Below are positions 46,201 through 56,620 of a stretch of DNA of 64,000 bases, one piece after another. The stretch spans positions 744,001-808,000 of the forward strand of contig JAGPYM010000004.1 of assembly GCA_020736575.1 (NCBI GenBank), in the 5' to 3' direction. Position 1 is the stretch's first letter; every line of letters starts with the position of its first letter. This DNA comes from Thelonectria olida. Lineage: Eukaryota; Ascomycota; Sordariomycetes; Hypocreales; Nectriaceae. Under the pieces are notes generated by a model that did not search any database, was not told the origin of the DNA, and worked only from the letters and a program-made list of their open reading frames with translations. A program made the translations under genes and the position numbers.

Positions 46201-48770
46201 AGAGCTCGCAGCTCGGTTATTAAAACCCGCAGGGTTGAGACATTCCGTGCTCGCTCCTAACAAATACATAGCCCAGGTACCTTGTCAAGGGATCGTCGGG
46301 GCTTCCAACGACGTGTGCGTCTCGCTAGCTATTCCGAGCCAATTCAACCCTGCATGTCGACGGTTCGCAAGTCATCGCACTATCCGTACAGCTGCATCTT
46401 CTTTGACACCGGCCCGAGGTCATGACGCTCGCACATGGCAATTCTCCAGGGCAAACCCTGCTCATGACGATATCGCAACCCTGAACCACAAAGTCAAGTC
46501 GCATTCGTACATTGAAGCCGCTGATGACACCAAGGCTCATTTCCAGGAGATGGTCCTTGAAACGGCCCGAAGTGACTTCTCTTGGACAAGGGACTTCTTT
46601 GCTAGGTACCAAGTTATTTTGCGTGTGTTTTGCAACAATGTGCTGAGCGCCCAGCCATCATCGCCCTTGTTAACAATGGACAAGGTGCAGCAGACATGAC
46701 GAGATCCATGCACTAATTCTTTTGTCTCCACCGCTTCACAACGCCCGAGTCGAGGAGTCTACGAAGTCACAACTTCACCAACCAACCAAACCTCATCTTT
46801 GAGCTCGGACCGGCCATATTCTAGTCAGGCCATGCTGATATTCGTCTGGAAGATCACGTCAATTCCTGGTAGTTGATACGTATCGACTCTTGGTGAAGTG
46901 AGGGGATTGGCTGATCCCACGAGGCATGTGCTTCTCATGATATCGTGCGAATCAGAACACGTTGTCAAGGGAGTGGTTTCCCTGCCTCCACACGGACAAA
47001 AAGCCGCCGTAATTATGTGCCCGATTTGCATAATGGCAGCACCTTTGCGCACATCAAACAGCCCGAGCTGCACAGTCGGGAACATTGAATTCTGAGCGGG
47101 CAGCGATCAACAATTTGGCCACCATGTTGTGGGACAGGATAATCGAATGGGTGATTTGAGACCTCCACAGATTGGCAACTAACTCCAGCAAGAAACTATG
47201 TTGAAGCTGGCAAGCTGGTTTAACGACACCACCACCCTCACAATGACTTGTGTTGCTTGTCAACTCTAACTTGCGTGTGTCTACCTCACGTTCATCTCAT
47301 CACACATTCGCCATGATGGCAAAGGTTGGTGGCAGCAAAGTCATTGGACACTACCAAATGATAGGCTTCCTGGGCCCGCTGAGCTAATGCATTAGGAGAA
47401 GCCGTGATTCACAATCCAACCGCGGATCCGAGAGCTAGAGCGGTCTGGATGTTGGCTGGCTTAGTAGACAAGCATCTTTGTCATGCATGTTTCTCCTTGA
47501 GTCCGATATCTCAACAGTTATAGTGGTCCTTTCTTTGATGGCGCGTGTTGGCAATCTTGGCCAGCGCCCGTCTCTCCAGCCTTTATTAGTCGGATTTCTG
47601 CGATAGGGCTTTCACCCTGATGGCAACCCAACCAGCTCAACTCGCAGTTTTGGCGAATGGAGGTGATACGATGGGTGGTTGGTGTCTCAGTGCTGCATTT
47701 AACCCTTGCTCTGTTGACTCGAGTCGGGTTATTGACGGGCATGTTGCCGAAACACAGGCATAGATTTGTCCCGAAGCGGCACATCAACTCTCTTAAGTGA
47801 TGGGTTAATTTGAGTGCTGCATCGACTTGTGTTATAGGCCGGGCTTGGGTGTCTTGCTATCGCCCTGACCATGAAGGATGCTACCATGTACCTCAAAATC
47901 ATCTCGAGATGCAACCCAATAAAACGTCAACACCCCACAACCGACGACCTTGATTGCATGACCGATGTCCTACCCTGGAATGGCATTGCACTGCATCATG
48001 GTTGATTTACATCTTCAAGAATCATGCTCGATGCATCCCCAGATCCCACCCGCATGGTACCGGTCAGTCCAGATGTCAAGCACATTCTCACACCGGTAGA
48101 CTACCATCCAATCTTTGCCCAATGATGCCAGGACTGCTTATCTCGTCATATCGACATACCATGAACTCATATCTCCAGGCTATTGTTATCTCAACTATGT
48201 CTAAGAGTGCTTTAAAAAGACAACACCTCCGTCCATGCCGTGGCTCCAGCTAGGGCCTCCCAATGCAGTTGGTCAAAAATGAGGCATTGATGCCTCACAT
48301 CTACCCTGATGGTGTCTAACTTCCCACCACCCTTGCCATCGGACACCATTGTTGGTTGCAGCACGCCATTGGGATGCCACTCACCGCCAATTAGCTCACG
48401 GGAGCATTAGGGCGATAACGATAGAGAGCGCAATATGACATGTCGCCGGCAGCGCAGGGATTCGGCCGTCCCGGACGGCAGATGCATGTGTCGAATGCAC
48501 GCTACTGGGCTTCTATCCGGACATGCGCGCGGAAGAATTCGAGTGACGCAAAGACTCACACAACCCACAAATTGTTGCGTCTTGTTCACATGCAGAGGGG
48601 AGAGAGACAGGACAGACAAGCTGAAAACACAAAACAATGATAGACTTTACATATGATAAGGGGTTTTGAGCGATGCTAAACTAGGTACCAAGAGAGATGA
48701 GAAAACTGAGGCACCCCCTAGTGTTCACCACTCAACAACATATCCGCCCTCCCACCATCCTGCGGACAGC
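43217..48770. other. 5.5 kb gene-free region
   Basis: No frame here has conserved motifs or a consistent exon structure. The longest is a 199-codon plus-strand frame ending at 46699 that lacks an upstream ATG. A CCTAGGTAGG half-palindrome lies at 45174-45183. The 43300-43900 part, upstream of the dehydrogenase, has several GTGGGG/GTGGAG-type sequences that fit the loose CreA consensus, but such sites are common by chance. No transposon ends, tRNA or inverted repeats recognised. Confidence 0.5.
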
Positions 48771-50639
48771 TCAGAAAGTGCTGGCTGCGAGTCGACTTGC
48801 TGCATTCCTGGCGTCCACCCGATCCTCGTCGTCCTCCTCATTCACGCCTTTGAGGCCTCCTGCACGAGCACCAGCACCCCGTCCTGCGGTTGTCTCTACG
48901 CTATCTTCCGTATCCGCTTCCTCCGAGGCCTTGCTCATGAAGCTGCTCGAAACGCTGCGGTTAGTCGCGTCCGAACGGCGCGGGACACCGCTCCAGGCGT
49001 CGCCCTTGGGACCTTGACTGGCAGCGAGGGCGCTTGTGCGGCGCACGGTGGGGTGCGACTCTCGGCCAAGACGGCTCAGACCGCCAGAGGCGTCGATCGA
49101 CCGAACATCGGGACGGACCGTTTCGAGGAGGGACAGGGTGCGTCGCTCGGCCTCGATCTCCCGGAGAACATACTCTCTGATGCTCATGCGGAGGTCGGCA
49201 GCGGTTCTTGAGAACCACTTGCGACGCTCCTGGACCAGGTTCTGGGTGACACGGTTGGTCTTGTTGAAGAGGTAGGTCTCGTGCTGACGGGCCTCATCGA
49301 GAGCAGCAATTGCCTCATCGACCTTCTCCCGTCTAACACTGGAGCTGGCCTTGAGCCTGTCGGCAGCATTCAGCTTGCTCCGCGTAGCTTCCTGCGCCTG
49401 TAGGAACTCGCGGATCAAAATCTGGCGGTTAGTAAGAGATTCCTTGACAATGAATGCATCCTGCGAATGATATTGGAACGGATCGCCGAGCGTAGTGGCC
49501 TCGGCGGTAGCTTGGGCCGCATGATAGTCACCGACGGCTTGTACGACCTTTCCTAGCTTTCTATAGGCATTGGCAAGACCAGGATGCGGTTCTTGAACAT
49601 TCATGCTTGCAAGCTTCGCTCCGTAATCGGCCTCGCCGAGACCGAGGCCTAAGTTGCGTCAGAACTTCATGCAAAGAATCGTCAAGGATCGGATGAAGCA
49701 TACCTCTTCGCGCCTTGACCAATTTATCGACCTTGTGTCCAGCGTCCATGGTACCAAGGTAGAACAGCTTAACAGCTGGCCGCGCGTCCGCAAGTTCGGG
49801 GGTATCATCGGGTGGAGGAGCAAACTGCTTTAGAATCTTTCTGCGGACGCCAGTCGCTGGCTGCTTTCTTTTAACCATGGGACTGTAACCAAAGTCGCTC
49901 TCAACAAAGAGCACCATCTCATCATCCTTCATCAGCACCTCATTGCCGCAGACGTAGTTGAACCATCGTTGCATCAAGGCCTTGACTCGAGCCTCATCCT
50001 CGTCCGTACCAGCTCCAGCGGAGGTCAATGGAGGAGGGACTGCCGGGATGAGGGACTCTGGGTTGGCGGATATAAGGTGCTCGGCGAGCTTGACGAATTC
50101 AGAGTGAAGACGTCGGACATCTCGGAATTGCGTGGTCCGGAACCGTGGAATATTGGTCTGGGCGCTGTTAGTGTTGGCATCAAAGAATTTATCGAATGCG
50201 ATCGTACGTGAACATCGAATCGTAGAATAGGGTCCTTTTTGCCGGTGCGCTCAAGGCCTGTGATCTTGGCCTGCAGCCGGTATTGCGGTTGAAGAGGTTT
50301 TTGGTGCTGCTGTCCTTGAGGGGGTCGCGCTTCTGATCCCGCGGGTCGGCCCTGCTGCTCCCCAGAAACAGGTGCCTGCTGGTTTGATCCGGCGACTGGA
50401 GATTGAGTTGCGGATCTCGGTTGGGATGGGACTAGAGTCTGAGAATCGGTAGTTTCTCCCTCAGTTTCACCGGACTCCTGACCGTTCGATGATTGAGGAT
50501 TGAACTGAAAGGGGGGAGGATCAGCCGAGAGGGGAGCGAAAGGCGCGGGATTTCGAGAGGGAGACGCGGTCGGCGAGTTGCCCCAGGGCGAGGCGCCAGC
50601 TGGGTCTTCGGCCTCGTGAATCGTCGAGCTATAATCCAT
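48771..50639 (-). CDS. VPS17: Retromer sorting nexin Vps17 (PX-BAR)
   Basis: Exons 50208-50639, 49704-50157 and 48771-49648 give 587 residues. A disordered Ser/Pro/Gln-rich N-terminus (about 1-115) precedes a PX domain at about 118-240 (Tyr-Arg-Leu-Gln-Ala-Lys-Ile-Thr-Gly-Leu, Phe-Arg-Asp-Val-Arg-Arg-Leu-His-Ser-Glu-Phe, Leu-Met-Gln-Arg-Trp-Phe-Asn-Tyr-Val). A BAR domain at about 280-510 is strongly helical (Gly-Asp-Tyr-His-Ala-Ala-Gln-Ala, then charged coiled coil to Glu-Ala-Glu-Arg-Arg-Thr). The C-terminus is disordered. Vps17 pairs with Vps5 as the membrane-bending part of retromer, which recycles sorting receptors from endosome to Golgi. In Vps17 the PX domain is known to bind phosphoinositide weakly. 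Introns are 50 and 55 nt, phases 0 and 1. Confidence 0.92.
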
Positions 50640-51226
50640 CGCGGGCGTTGCTATGTTGGCGGATGGAGGTGTTGGACCTCAAATGGGAGCCTTGAGAGGA
50701 AGACGGGAAAGGCTGATGACGTTGCGCCCGATCGGTAAGGACGGAGCTGTCGGTGGAGACGATGAAAATGACGGGAAAGAGACGTTCAGGCCACGCGCGC
50801 GCCAATCATTATAATGACAAGTTGGGATTGATGATGGTATCGTCGGGATGCTGCGTATGTCCCTGTCTCAGCCAGTCCGTCGCAGTGTGTGGCTGTCGCT
50901 GACGCAAGTTCGCTCAGGCTGCTGCAGTGTCGGTCGATGGACCTCTAGCCCCGACCTTCCTAGAATGGAGATGAAGCTTCACATTGGCTGAATAACCGCG
51001 GCTTATCGCGCTTGAGTTTGCCGCGCTACAAGTTCTTATCAGGCCAAATGGGGCTAGTGAGGGGCAGCTGGCAAAATTTATGTTGGGCGAAATCTAACTA
51101 GCATTGTAAATTTTGGCTGTCAATTTGGTGGTGGCTTAACTTCTCGACACCGACCTGGAAGGGATTGAAGCGAAATCCTATATCAAGACTTACAAATACC
51201 CTTTTCAATTCTTCATACACCTCAAA
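50640..51226. promoter_or_regulatory. Divergent promoter region (VPS17 / BCP1)
   Basis: 587 bp between two divergent start codons. No individual site recognised. Confidence 0.45.
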
Positions 51227-52143
51227 ATGGGAAAGAAGAGAGCAAGAGAGGCCGATGGCGCTGCGCCCGCCGACAACTCCGTGGACAAGATGGACGAGGA
51301 CAGCTCCGATGACGAGGTGAGTGACTGGTCGCAACAGAGCGCATGCCATTTCCAATTAATTACCTTGCACAGGACTTCGATATGGTCAATGTAGAGTTTG
51401 AGTGGTTCAACTTCGACCCCGAGATCGATTTCCACGGTACCAAGACGCTTTTGCGACAGCTTTTCGACGTCGACGCGACTCTATTCAACATCTCTGGCCT
51501 TGCCGACCTCATCCTCTCTCAACCGACCATTGGCTCAACAATCAAGGTTGATGGAAAGGGAAACGACGCCTACGCCATGCTTACCACTCTCAACACCTCT
51601 GTCCACCGCGAAAATGAGGCCCTGAAGGACGTCCTCAAGTACATATTTGAAAAGGCCCAGACCAACCCATCACTGGGCGCCATTCCCGAGCTGGTGAATT
51701 CCGACAATCACGTTGGTCTGGTCATCTCAGAACGCCTCATCAACATGCCAGCTGAGTTGGCGCCTCCCTTGTACTCCATGTTGGTAGACGAGATTGAGGC
51801 TGCCGTGGAGGATAAGGAGCCCTACGAGTTCACTCACTATTTGATCTGGTCAAAGACATATCAAGAGCTCGAGTCTAAGCTAGACGTTGAGAGCCAGAAG
51901 CGGAAAAAGGCCAAGGAAGAATCAGAGGTCTACTACTTCCATCCGGAGGACGAGGTGCTGCAGAAGCACGCGCTGGCGTACGGCAGCTTCAACTACACAA
52001 AGGAGGACGAGGCAGTAGCGGACAGTAAGCGGGCATTCCAAGAAATGGGCGTCAAGGCGCAGGGACACCTGATTCTTATTGAGGCGGCCAAGTTTCAGGG
52101 TGCGGTCAAGGCCATTGGTGATTATTTGAGAGCACCGCAATAA
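51227..52143 (+). CDS. BCP1: Protein Bcp1 (BCCIP family)
   Basis: Exons 51227-51316 and 51373-52143 give 286 residues. After Met-Gly-Lys-Lys-Arg-Ala-Arg and an acidic stretch (Met-Asp-Glu-Asp-Ser-Ser-Asp-Asp-Glu) the BCCIP core begins with Val-Asn-Val-Glu-Phe-Glu-Trp-Phe-Asn. Further marks are [15 protein letters not shown] and Tyr-Tyr-Phe-His-Pro-Glu-Asp-Glu. In yeast, Bcp1 is a nuclear chaperone for ribosomal protein Rpl23 and helps export of Mss4 kinase; the role here is inferred. The first intron falls exactly after the acidic leader. The stop codon is only 6 bp from the stop codon of the convergent chorismate mutase gene. Confidence 0.95.
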
Positions 52144-52149
52144 ATGACA

Positions 52150-53281
52150 TCAAGGCTCGGGCTCCAGCCGTTGCATCAAGTACTCTACTTCCACCTCCTT
52201 TGTCAAGGGAATAACAAAGTCCCTGTACATTGACACGACCGCCTCGACGTTGATCTTGGCTTGGCCCTTGGTCCCGTCCGGAATGGAAGGGTCCTTGCCG
52301 TAAGTCTGAGCCTTGAGGCGGAGACGATCAAGAACCTTCTTCTCCACCTCCCGGTTGGTGATGGACTCGGCGATGCCCTCTCTGTCCTCGGCCTTGATAA
52401 GAGCGATGTACTTTTCTTCGTTTGACCTGTACTTGGACTCGGCAACAAACTTGCCAAAGTGGATTCTGCGCGACAAGGCCTGCAGACAAGCGATATCGCA
52501 GGTGGCCGTCGATCCGTAGTTTTCCTGAGACTCACCGCGTTCCTCACGACCAAAGTCTGGGGATACAGCGGGGAGGAAGGTATCGATGTAGAACTTCTTG
52601 ATCTTTTCGTTCACGTTGACATTGTTGGTGTGGAGAATCCGAGGATAGTTCAGTGGAGGGAGAATTGGGTGCTGAAGGGCGTCAGGGAAGAAGGGGTACT
52701 CGTCAGGAGACTCGAAGCGGCGAATCAGAGACTGCAACTTCTCCTGCTCACGGAAGTACCAGTCGAGGAAGCTCAGATTGCTCTCTGGCAGATCGAGAGC
52801 ACCGGGGACGTAAATTTTCTGGCGGTGGTTGAAATGCCGTAGTCAATATCCAGGGATAATGTTGCAGCGGGCAGGGGGTTGCATGAGCGCATAGGCCTGC
52901 CAACTTACATGATTCAAAGCAAACTGAACTCGCTCGATTAGATGGAAGGTGATGGTATCCTCCAGGCGACTGGGGATGAGATGAGATTAGCATATGGGAT
53001 CTGAAATTGGGGTTCGGTAGACAAACGCACATGAGCTGGAAGCGGATCCGAGCGAGATCCAGCGCGTCAGCGGGATCGGCCATGTCAATGACTGTGTCCA
53101 TAGCGAATTTCGCAGGGTTAATTGGGGGGTATGGCTGTCGGTATGAGACAGCTCGAGTGAACTTCTGAGCTGAGAGACAGACTGGAAATCGAAGATGAGG
53201 AGAAGGCGACGTGGAAGTGATGGAGCTGAGGCGGGCTAAGCAGTAACTGGGACGGATAATTGCTTGTTGGAGAGAGCGCAT
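52150..53281 (-). CDS. ARO7: Chorismate mutase, with possible N-terminal extension
   Basis: The conventional cytosolic form starts at 53101 (exons 53031-53101, 52909-52969, 52150-52818; 266 residues). It matches the AroQ-type fungal enzyme throughout: Leu-Asp-Leu-Ala-Arg-Ile-Arg near the start, [23 protein letters not shown] and Glu-Val-Glu-Tyr-Leu-Met-Gln-Arg. It converts chorismate to prephenate, the branch to Phe and Tyr, and is normally inhibited by Tyr and activated by Trp. The same frame stays open upstream to another ATG at 53281, adding 60 residues with Arg, Ser and Pro but no Asp or Glu, like a mitochondrial presequence. I give the longer coordinates but consider the shorter start more likely. 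A TGACTC core (plus-strand 53291-53296, reading on the minus strand) lies just upstream, a possible CPC1/Gcn4 half-site. Confidence 0.95.
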
Positions 53282-53290
53282 TCGGAACTC

Positions 53291-53296
53291 GAGTCA
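53291..53296 (-). promoter_or_regulatory. Possible CPC1/Gcn4-type TGACTC core
   Basis: TGACTC on the minus strand, directly upstream of the chorismate mutase gene. This is the core of the general amino-acid control element, but a 6 bp match is weak evidence on its own. Confidence 0.25.
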
Positions 53297-53605
53297 ATGC
53301 CGTGTGCTGCGCTGCGGAATGGGGAAGTCGGTGTCGGCAGTCACTTTAGCCCGTGCTCGCAGCACAAAAAAAGAAAACCGAAAATAATCCGCTCGTGGGA
53401 GGAGGAGGGGTGAACAGTGGATCGAATGGAGCCCGCGGGCGAGGTGCTGTGCTCTATTTTCAGCGGGCAGCCACTGTTTTACCGCTGATTTCCAGCACTT
53501 TGATGACCAGCCGCCGGCTGGAAGGGCCAATTCCACAAGGGCCTTCGGGGCCGCTGGCCTCATCATGCATCCAATCTAATCGCACTAGCGCCTCGGTCCA
53601 AGCTG

Positions 53606-53625
53606 CAAGGCAAGGCAAGGCAAGG
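53606..53625 (+). repeat. Pentamer tandem array (CAAGG)4
   Basis: Four exact copies of CAAGG followed by a variant CAAAGG, about 200 bp upstream of the Mdv1 start codon. Confidence 0.85.
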
Positions 53626-53808
53626 CAAAGGCCAGCACAAAACAGCCAAGGTAATCCCGGTGCGCGTCATGGCCAATCTCCTCGCGAAGCTGCAACTCCA
53701 AATCTTTTGACCTCGACTTCCCAGATTCGTCCTCCACCCAAGCCCTCCCAACGATCCGCCCTCCACTTCTATTCCCTCTGGCTCTGCGTCCCTGCAGTCG
53801 CCGCGGCC

Positions 53809-55978
53809 ATGGCTGACGCAGCAGAGAACAATTATGGCTTTCCCGACGACATGGGCGGCGACGACGACCAGTCCATCGTCTCGGTATGTCGCTCTCTGTT
53901 GATTCCGCTCGCTTATCCCTTCGGCCCTCGTCTTCCCTCCATCCATTGCCGTCTCTTCATCACACAATGCCAGCAGCGCTAATTCGATCCAGACTCGAGG
54001 ACTCGAGAACTTTAGCCGCAAAGTCACCACCACCGCAAGCCATTTGATGGGCCCCAACGCCGAAGCCGCCGCTCTTCACTATCAGACTGCCATGGCTGAG
54101 GTCCACAAGCAGATGAAGCGGCCCAACGTCCAGCGAAGCGTCTTTGCCATGGCCAGAACCACTCCCACCGATCTCATGCGCTCCAAGCTCTCGTCGCACG
54201 AGATCCGCCATCGTGCCTTGACCTATCTGCCCGATGAGCTGCTTGCCAATATCCCCGACCACGAGAATGCGTACTCCCTTTTTCAAGGCTTTCAGGCTAG
54301 CTTCCCTGAGTTGACCGAGGAAGGCAAAAAGTTTCGCCGGAGAGTCTCTCGCGGGCGCAAGATGCTTGAAGACACAGATGCGTCGCCAGGGAGTTCGAAA
54401 CACCTTTCGCAGCTAAAAAAGGAGAGGGCCGCCATGATGCACGAATTTGGTCTTTTGGGAACCCGAAAAAGTATGGCTAGCTATGAGATTCGAGAGATTG
54501 ACAACAAGATCGCCAATCTGCACGGCATGCGCAGGATAATCTTAGACAGGCTTGCCGGGCTAGAGCAGGATGAGGCGTTGTTAGAGCATGATAGTACGTG
54601 CCATTGCTGACTACCCCAGGAAATCACATGGAGCTAACCTTGGCAGTTGTCGATATGGAGTCACGAATAGACGACGCACAGATCTTAGTCGACGAAGCCG
54701 AAGAGATTGCGCGAAACACCCGAACGAAGGAGGAACAGGATCTCGTTGGTGATGCTGACGACCACGATGCCGAATTCATGTCACAGTCTGTCTACCAGAA
54801 ACTTCCCCCAACAGACGCGCATGCAAAGAAGTCCAAGAAGGTCCATCGAAAGAAGTCGATGCCAATTCTCCATGAGCATTTCGAGCCAGGAACGACCATT
54901 CGAGAAATTCGCGCGCATAAAGATAACATCACAGCAATGGATTTCGACGCCCCCTTTGGCACCATGGTTACAGCTGCGCTTGACGACACTGTCAAAGTAT
55001 GGGACCTGAATGCTGGCAGGTGTATGGGTTTCTTGGAAGGCCACACGGCCTCGGTGCGGACTTTGCAGGTCGAAGACAACATCCTCGCTACTGGATCAGT
55101 GGATGCCACCATCAGGTTATGGGATCTCAGCAGGGCGCAGTATGACCCGCATGGTGGACTTGGAAAGGATGAGGATGAGGATGCGATTGCATTCGGCACC
55201 GACGACCACATCGAGCCTCCCCCGGGCAGCATGGCTGACTGCCCGCTCTACACTCTTGAAGCCCATGTTGATGAGATTACGGCACTTCATTTCCGCGGAG
55301 ATGTTTTGGTATCAGGTTCCGCGGATAAGACTATTCGTCATTGGGACCTAGAGAAAGGTCGCTGTGTTCAGACCTTGGACGTCATGTGGGCAGCCGCAGC
55401 AACGTTGGACACAACGGAGAGCACATGGAGACCTACTGGACGATCCCAATCCAGCTCAGCAGACTTTGTGGGTGCCTTACAGGTGTTTGAGACGGCTCTT
55501 GCATGTGGTACTGCAGATGGTATGGTTCGTCTGTGGGATCTCCGAAGCGGCCAGGTTCATAGAAGCCTAGTTGGTCACACAGACTCTGTGACATGCTTGC
55601 AGTTTGACGACGTTCACTTGGTCACTGGCAGTGCAGACAGAAGCATTAGAGTAAGCTTGCCTTGTGTGTGTTTGGGGTTTTTCGAAGCTAACCTGATTCC
55701 AGATCTGGGATCTCCGAACTGGATCCATATACGACGCTTATGCCTACGACAACCCCGTCACTAGCATGATGTTTGATACACGAAGAATTGTGAGCGCGGC
55801 GGGAGAGGACGTGGTAAAGGTGTATGATAAGGTGGAAGGGCGACAATGGGACTGCGGTGCTGGCATCGCCGCGGCTGAAGAAGGCAAGTCTCCAGCCATT
55901 GTGGAGCGTGTACGTGTAAGAGACGGATATTTAGTTGAGGGCAGACGGGACGGCATAGTTGGCGTCTGGACATGCTAG
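53809..55978 (+). CDS. MDV1: Mitochondrial division protein 1 (Mdv1/Caf4-type WD40 adaptor)
   Basis: Exons 53809-53883, 53993-54593, 54647-55650 and 55703-55978 give 651 residues. The N-terminal part has the Fis1-binding region ([11 protein letters not shown], about 28-40, and the helical stretch to about 110). A helical coiled-coil region at about 165-255 follows, then a basic Lys-rich hinge at about 286-296. The C-terminal half, from about 311, is a WD40 propeller with repeats such as Val-Lys-Val-Trp-Asp-Leu, Ile-Arg-Leu-Trp-Asp-Leu, Ile-Arg-His-Trp-Asp-Leu and Val-Arg-Leu-Trp-Asp-Leu. Mdv1 bridges Fis1 on the mitochondrial outer membrane to the dynamin Dnm1 and nucleates fission. The first exon is 75 nt and intron 1 is 109 nt; all junction phases agree. 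Confidence 0.94.
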
Positions 55979-56620
55979 AGAATACTATATATGTGTATCA
56001 TATGAAACCCCCAACATCCATCCCAACCTCACTCAAGCGATCCATCAGTGAGCACCCTGAAAGCGACCTTTTTCACAGAGCTTGTCAAAGCGCACAGGAG
56101 AATGCCGACAGAGGAGCTAGCTGAATTATGAAAGAGCGTAGACTTATACACAGGATGAGAATTTCTATTCTTTGCATGAGCTGGCGCATCTGTGACCTGT
56201 CAAAAGGGCCCAACTTTACGCCCCAAGCAGCTGGAGGCACATACTAGGTAGGGGAAGGAATAAGCTACCGATGAAGTAAGATAAAGCAAGATGATAAATA
56301 GAATAAGATGGAATGGAATGAAATTGGACCATCGTAAAGCCTTTCACCAAAAGGTTCGGAGAAAAACGTCCATAGGCAGGAGCATCGTATGGTGGTGGCC
56401 TCACAACTGCCCAGACCCTCACAACACCTGCCCCCTCTCTGCATCTCTGAATTTCCCAACAACAATACGAATACACCCAACAAAAAAGAACAACCCCGGG
56501 CCAGCTCATCAAGTGATGTTACGGCCACCCGGACACGGCATAAATATCACCTGATTGCGACGGCCCCTCGCCATTCGGCGCATAACTCGCAGCGTAGTGG
56601 CGACGCGTTTGCATTGAAAC
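55979..56620. other. Intergenic region between MDV1 and JmjC gene
   Basis: About 640 bp, holding the MDV1 3' region and the promoter of the JmjC gene. An ACTAGGTAGG stretch lies near 56243-56252. Confidence 0.5.

Larger units (their letters stand above)
53282..53808. promoter_or_regulatory. Divergent promoter region (chorismate mutase / Mdv1)
   Basis: About 530 bp between divergent genes, with a CAAGG pentamer array at 53606-53625 and a C/T-rich leader before 53809. Confidence 0.45.

Noticed and set aside
46100..46699. 199-codon plus-strand frame in the 5.5 kb gene-free region
   Set aside because: No ATG at its start, no recognisable motif and no supporting intron structure.
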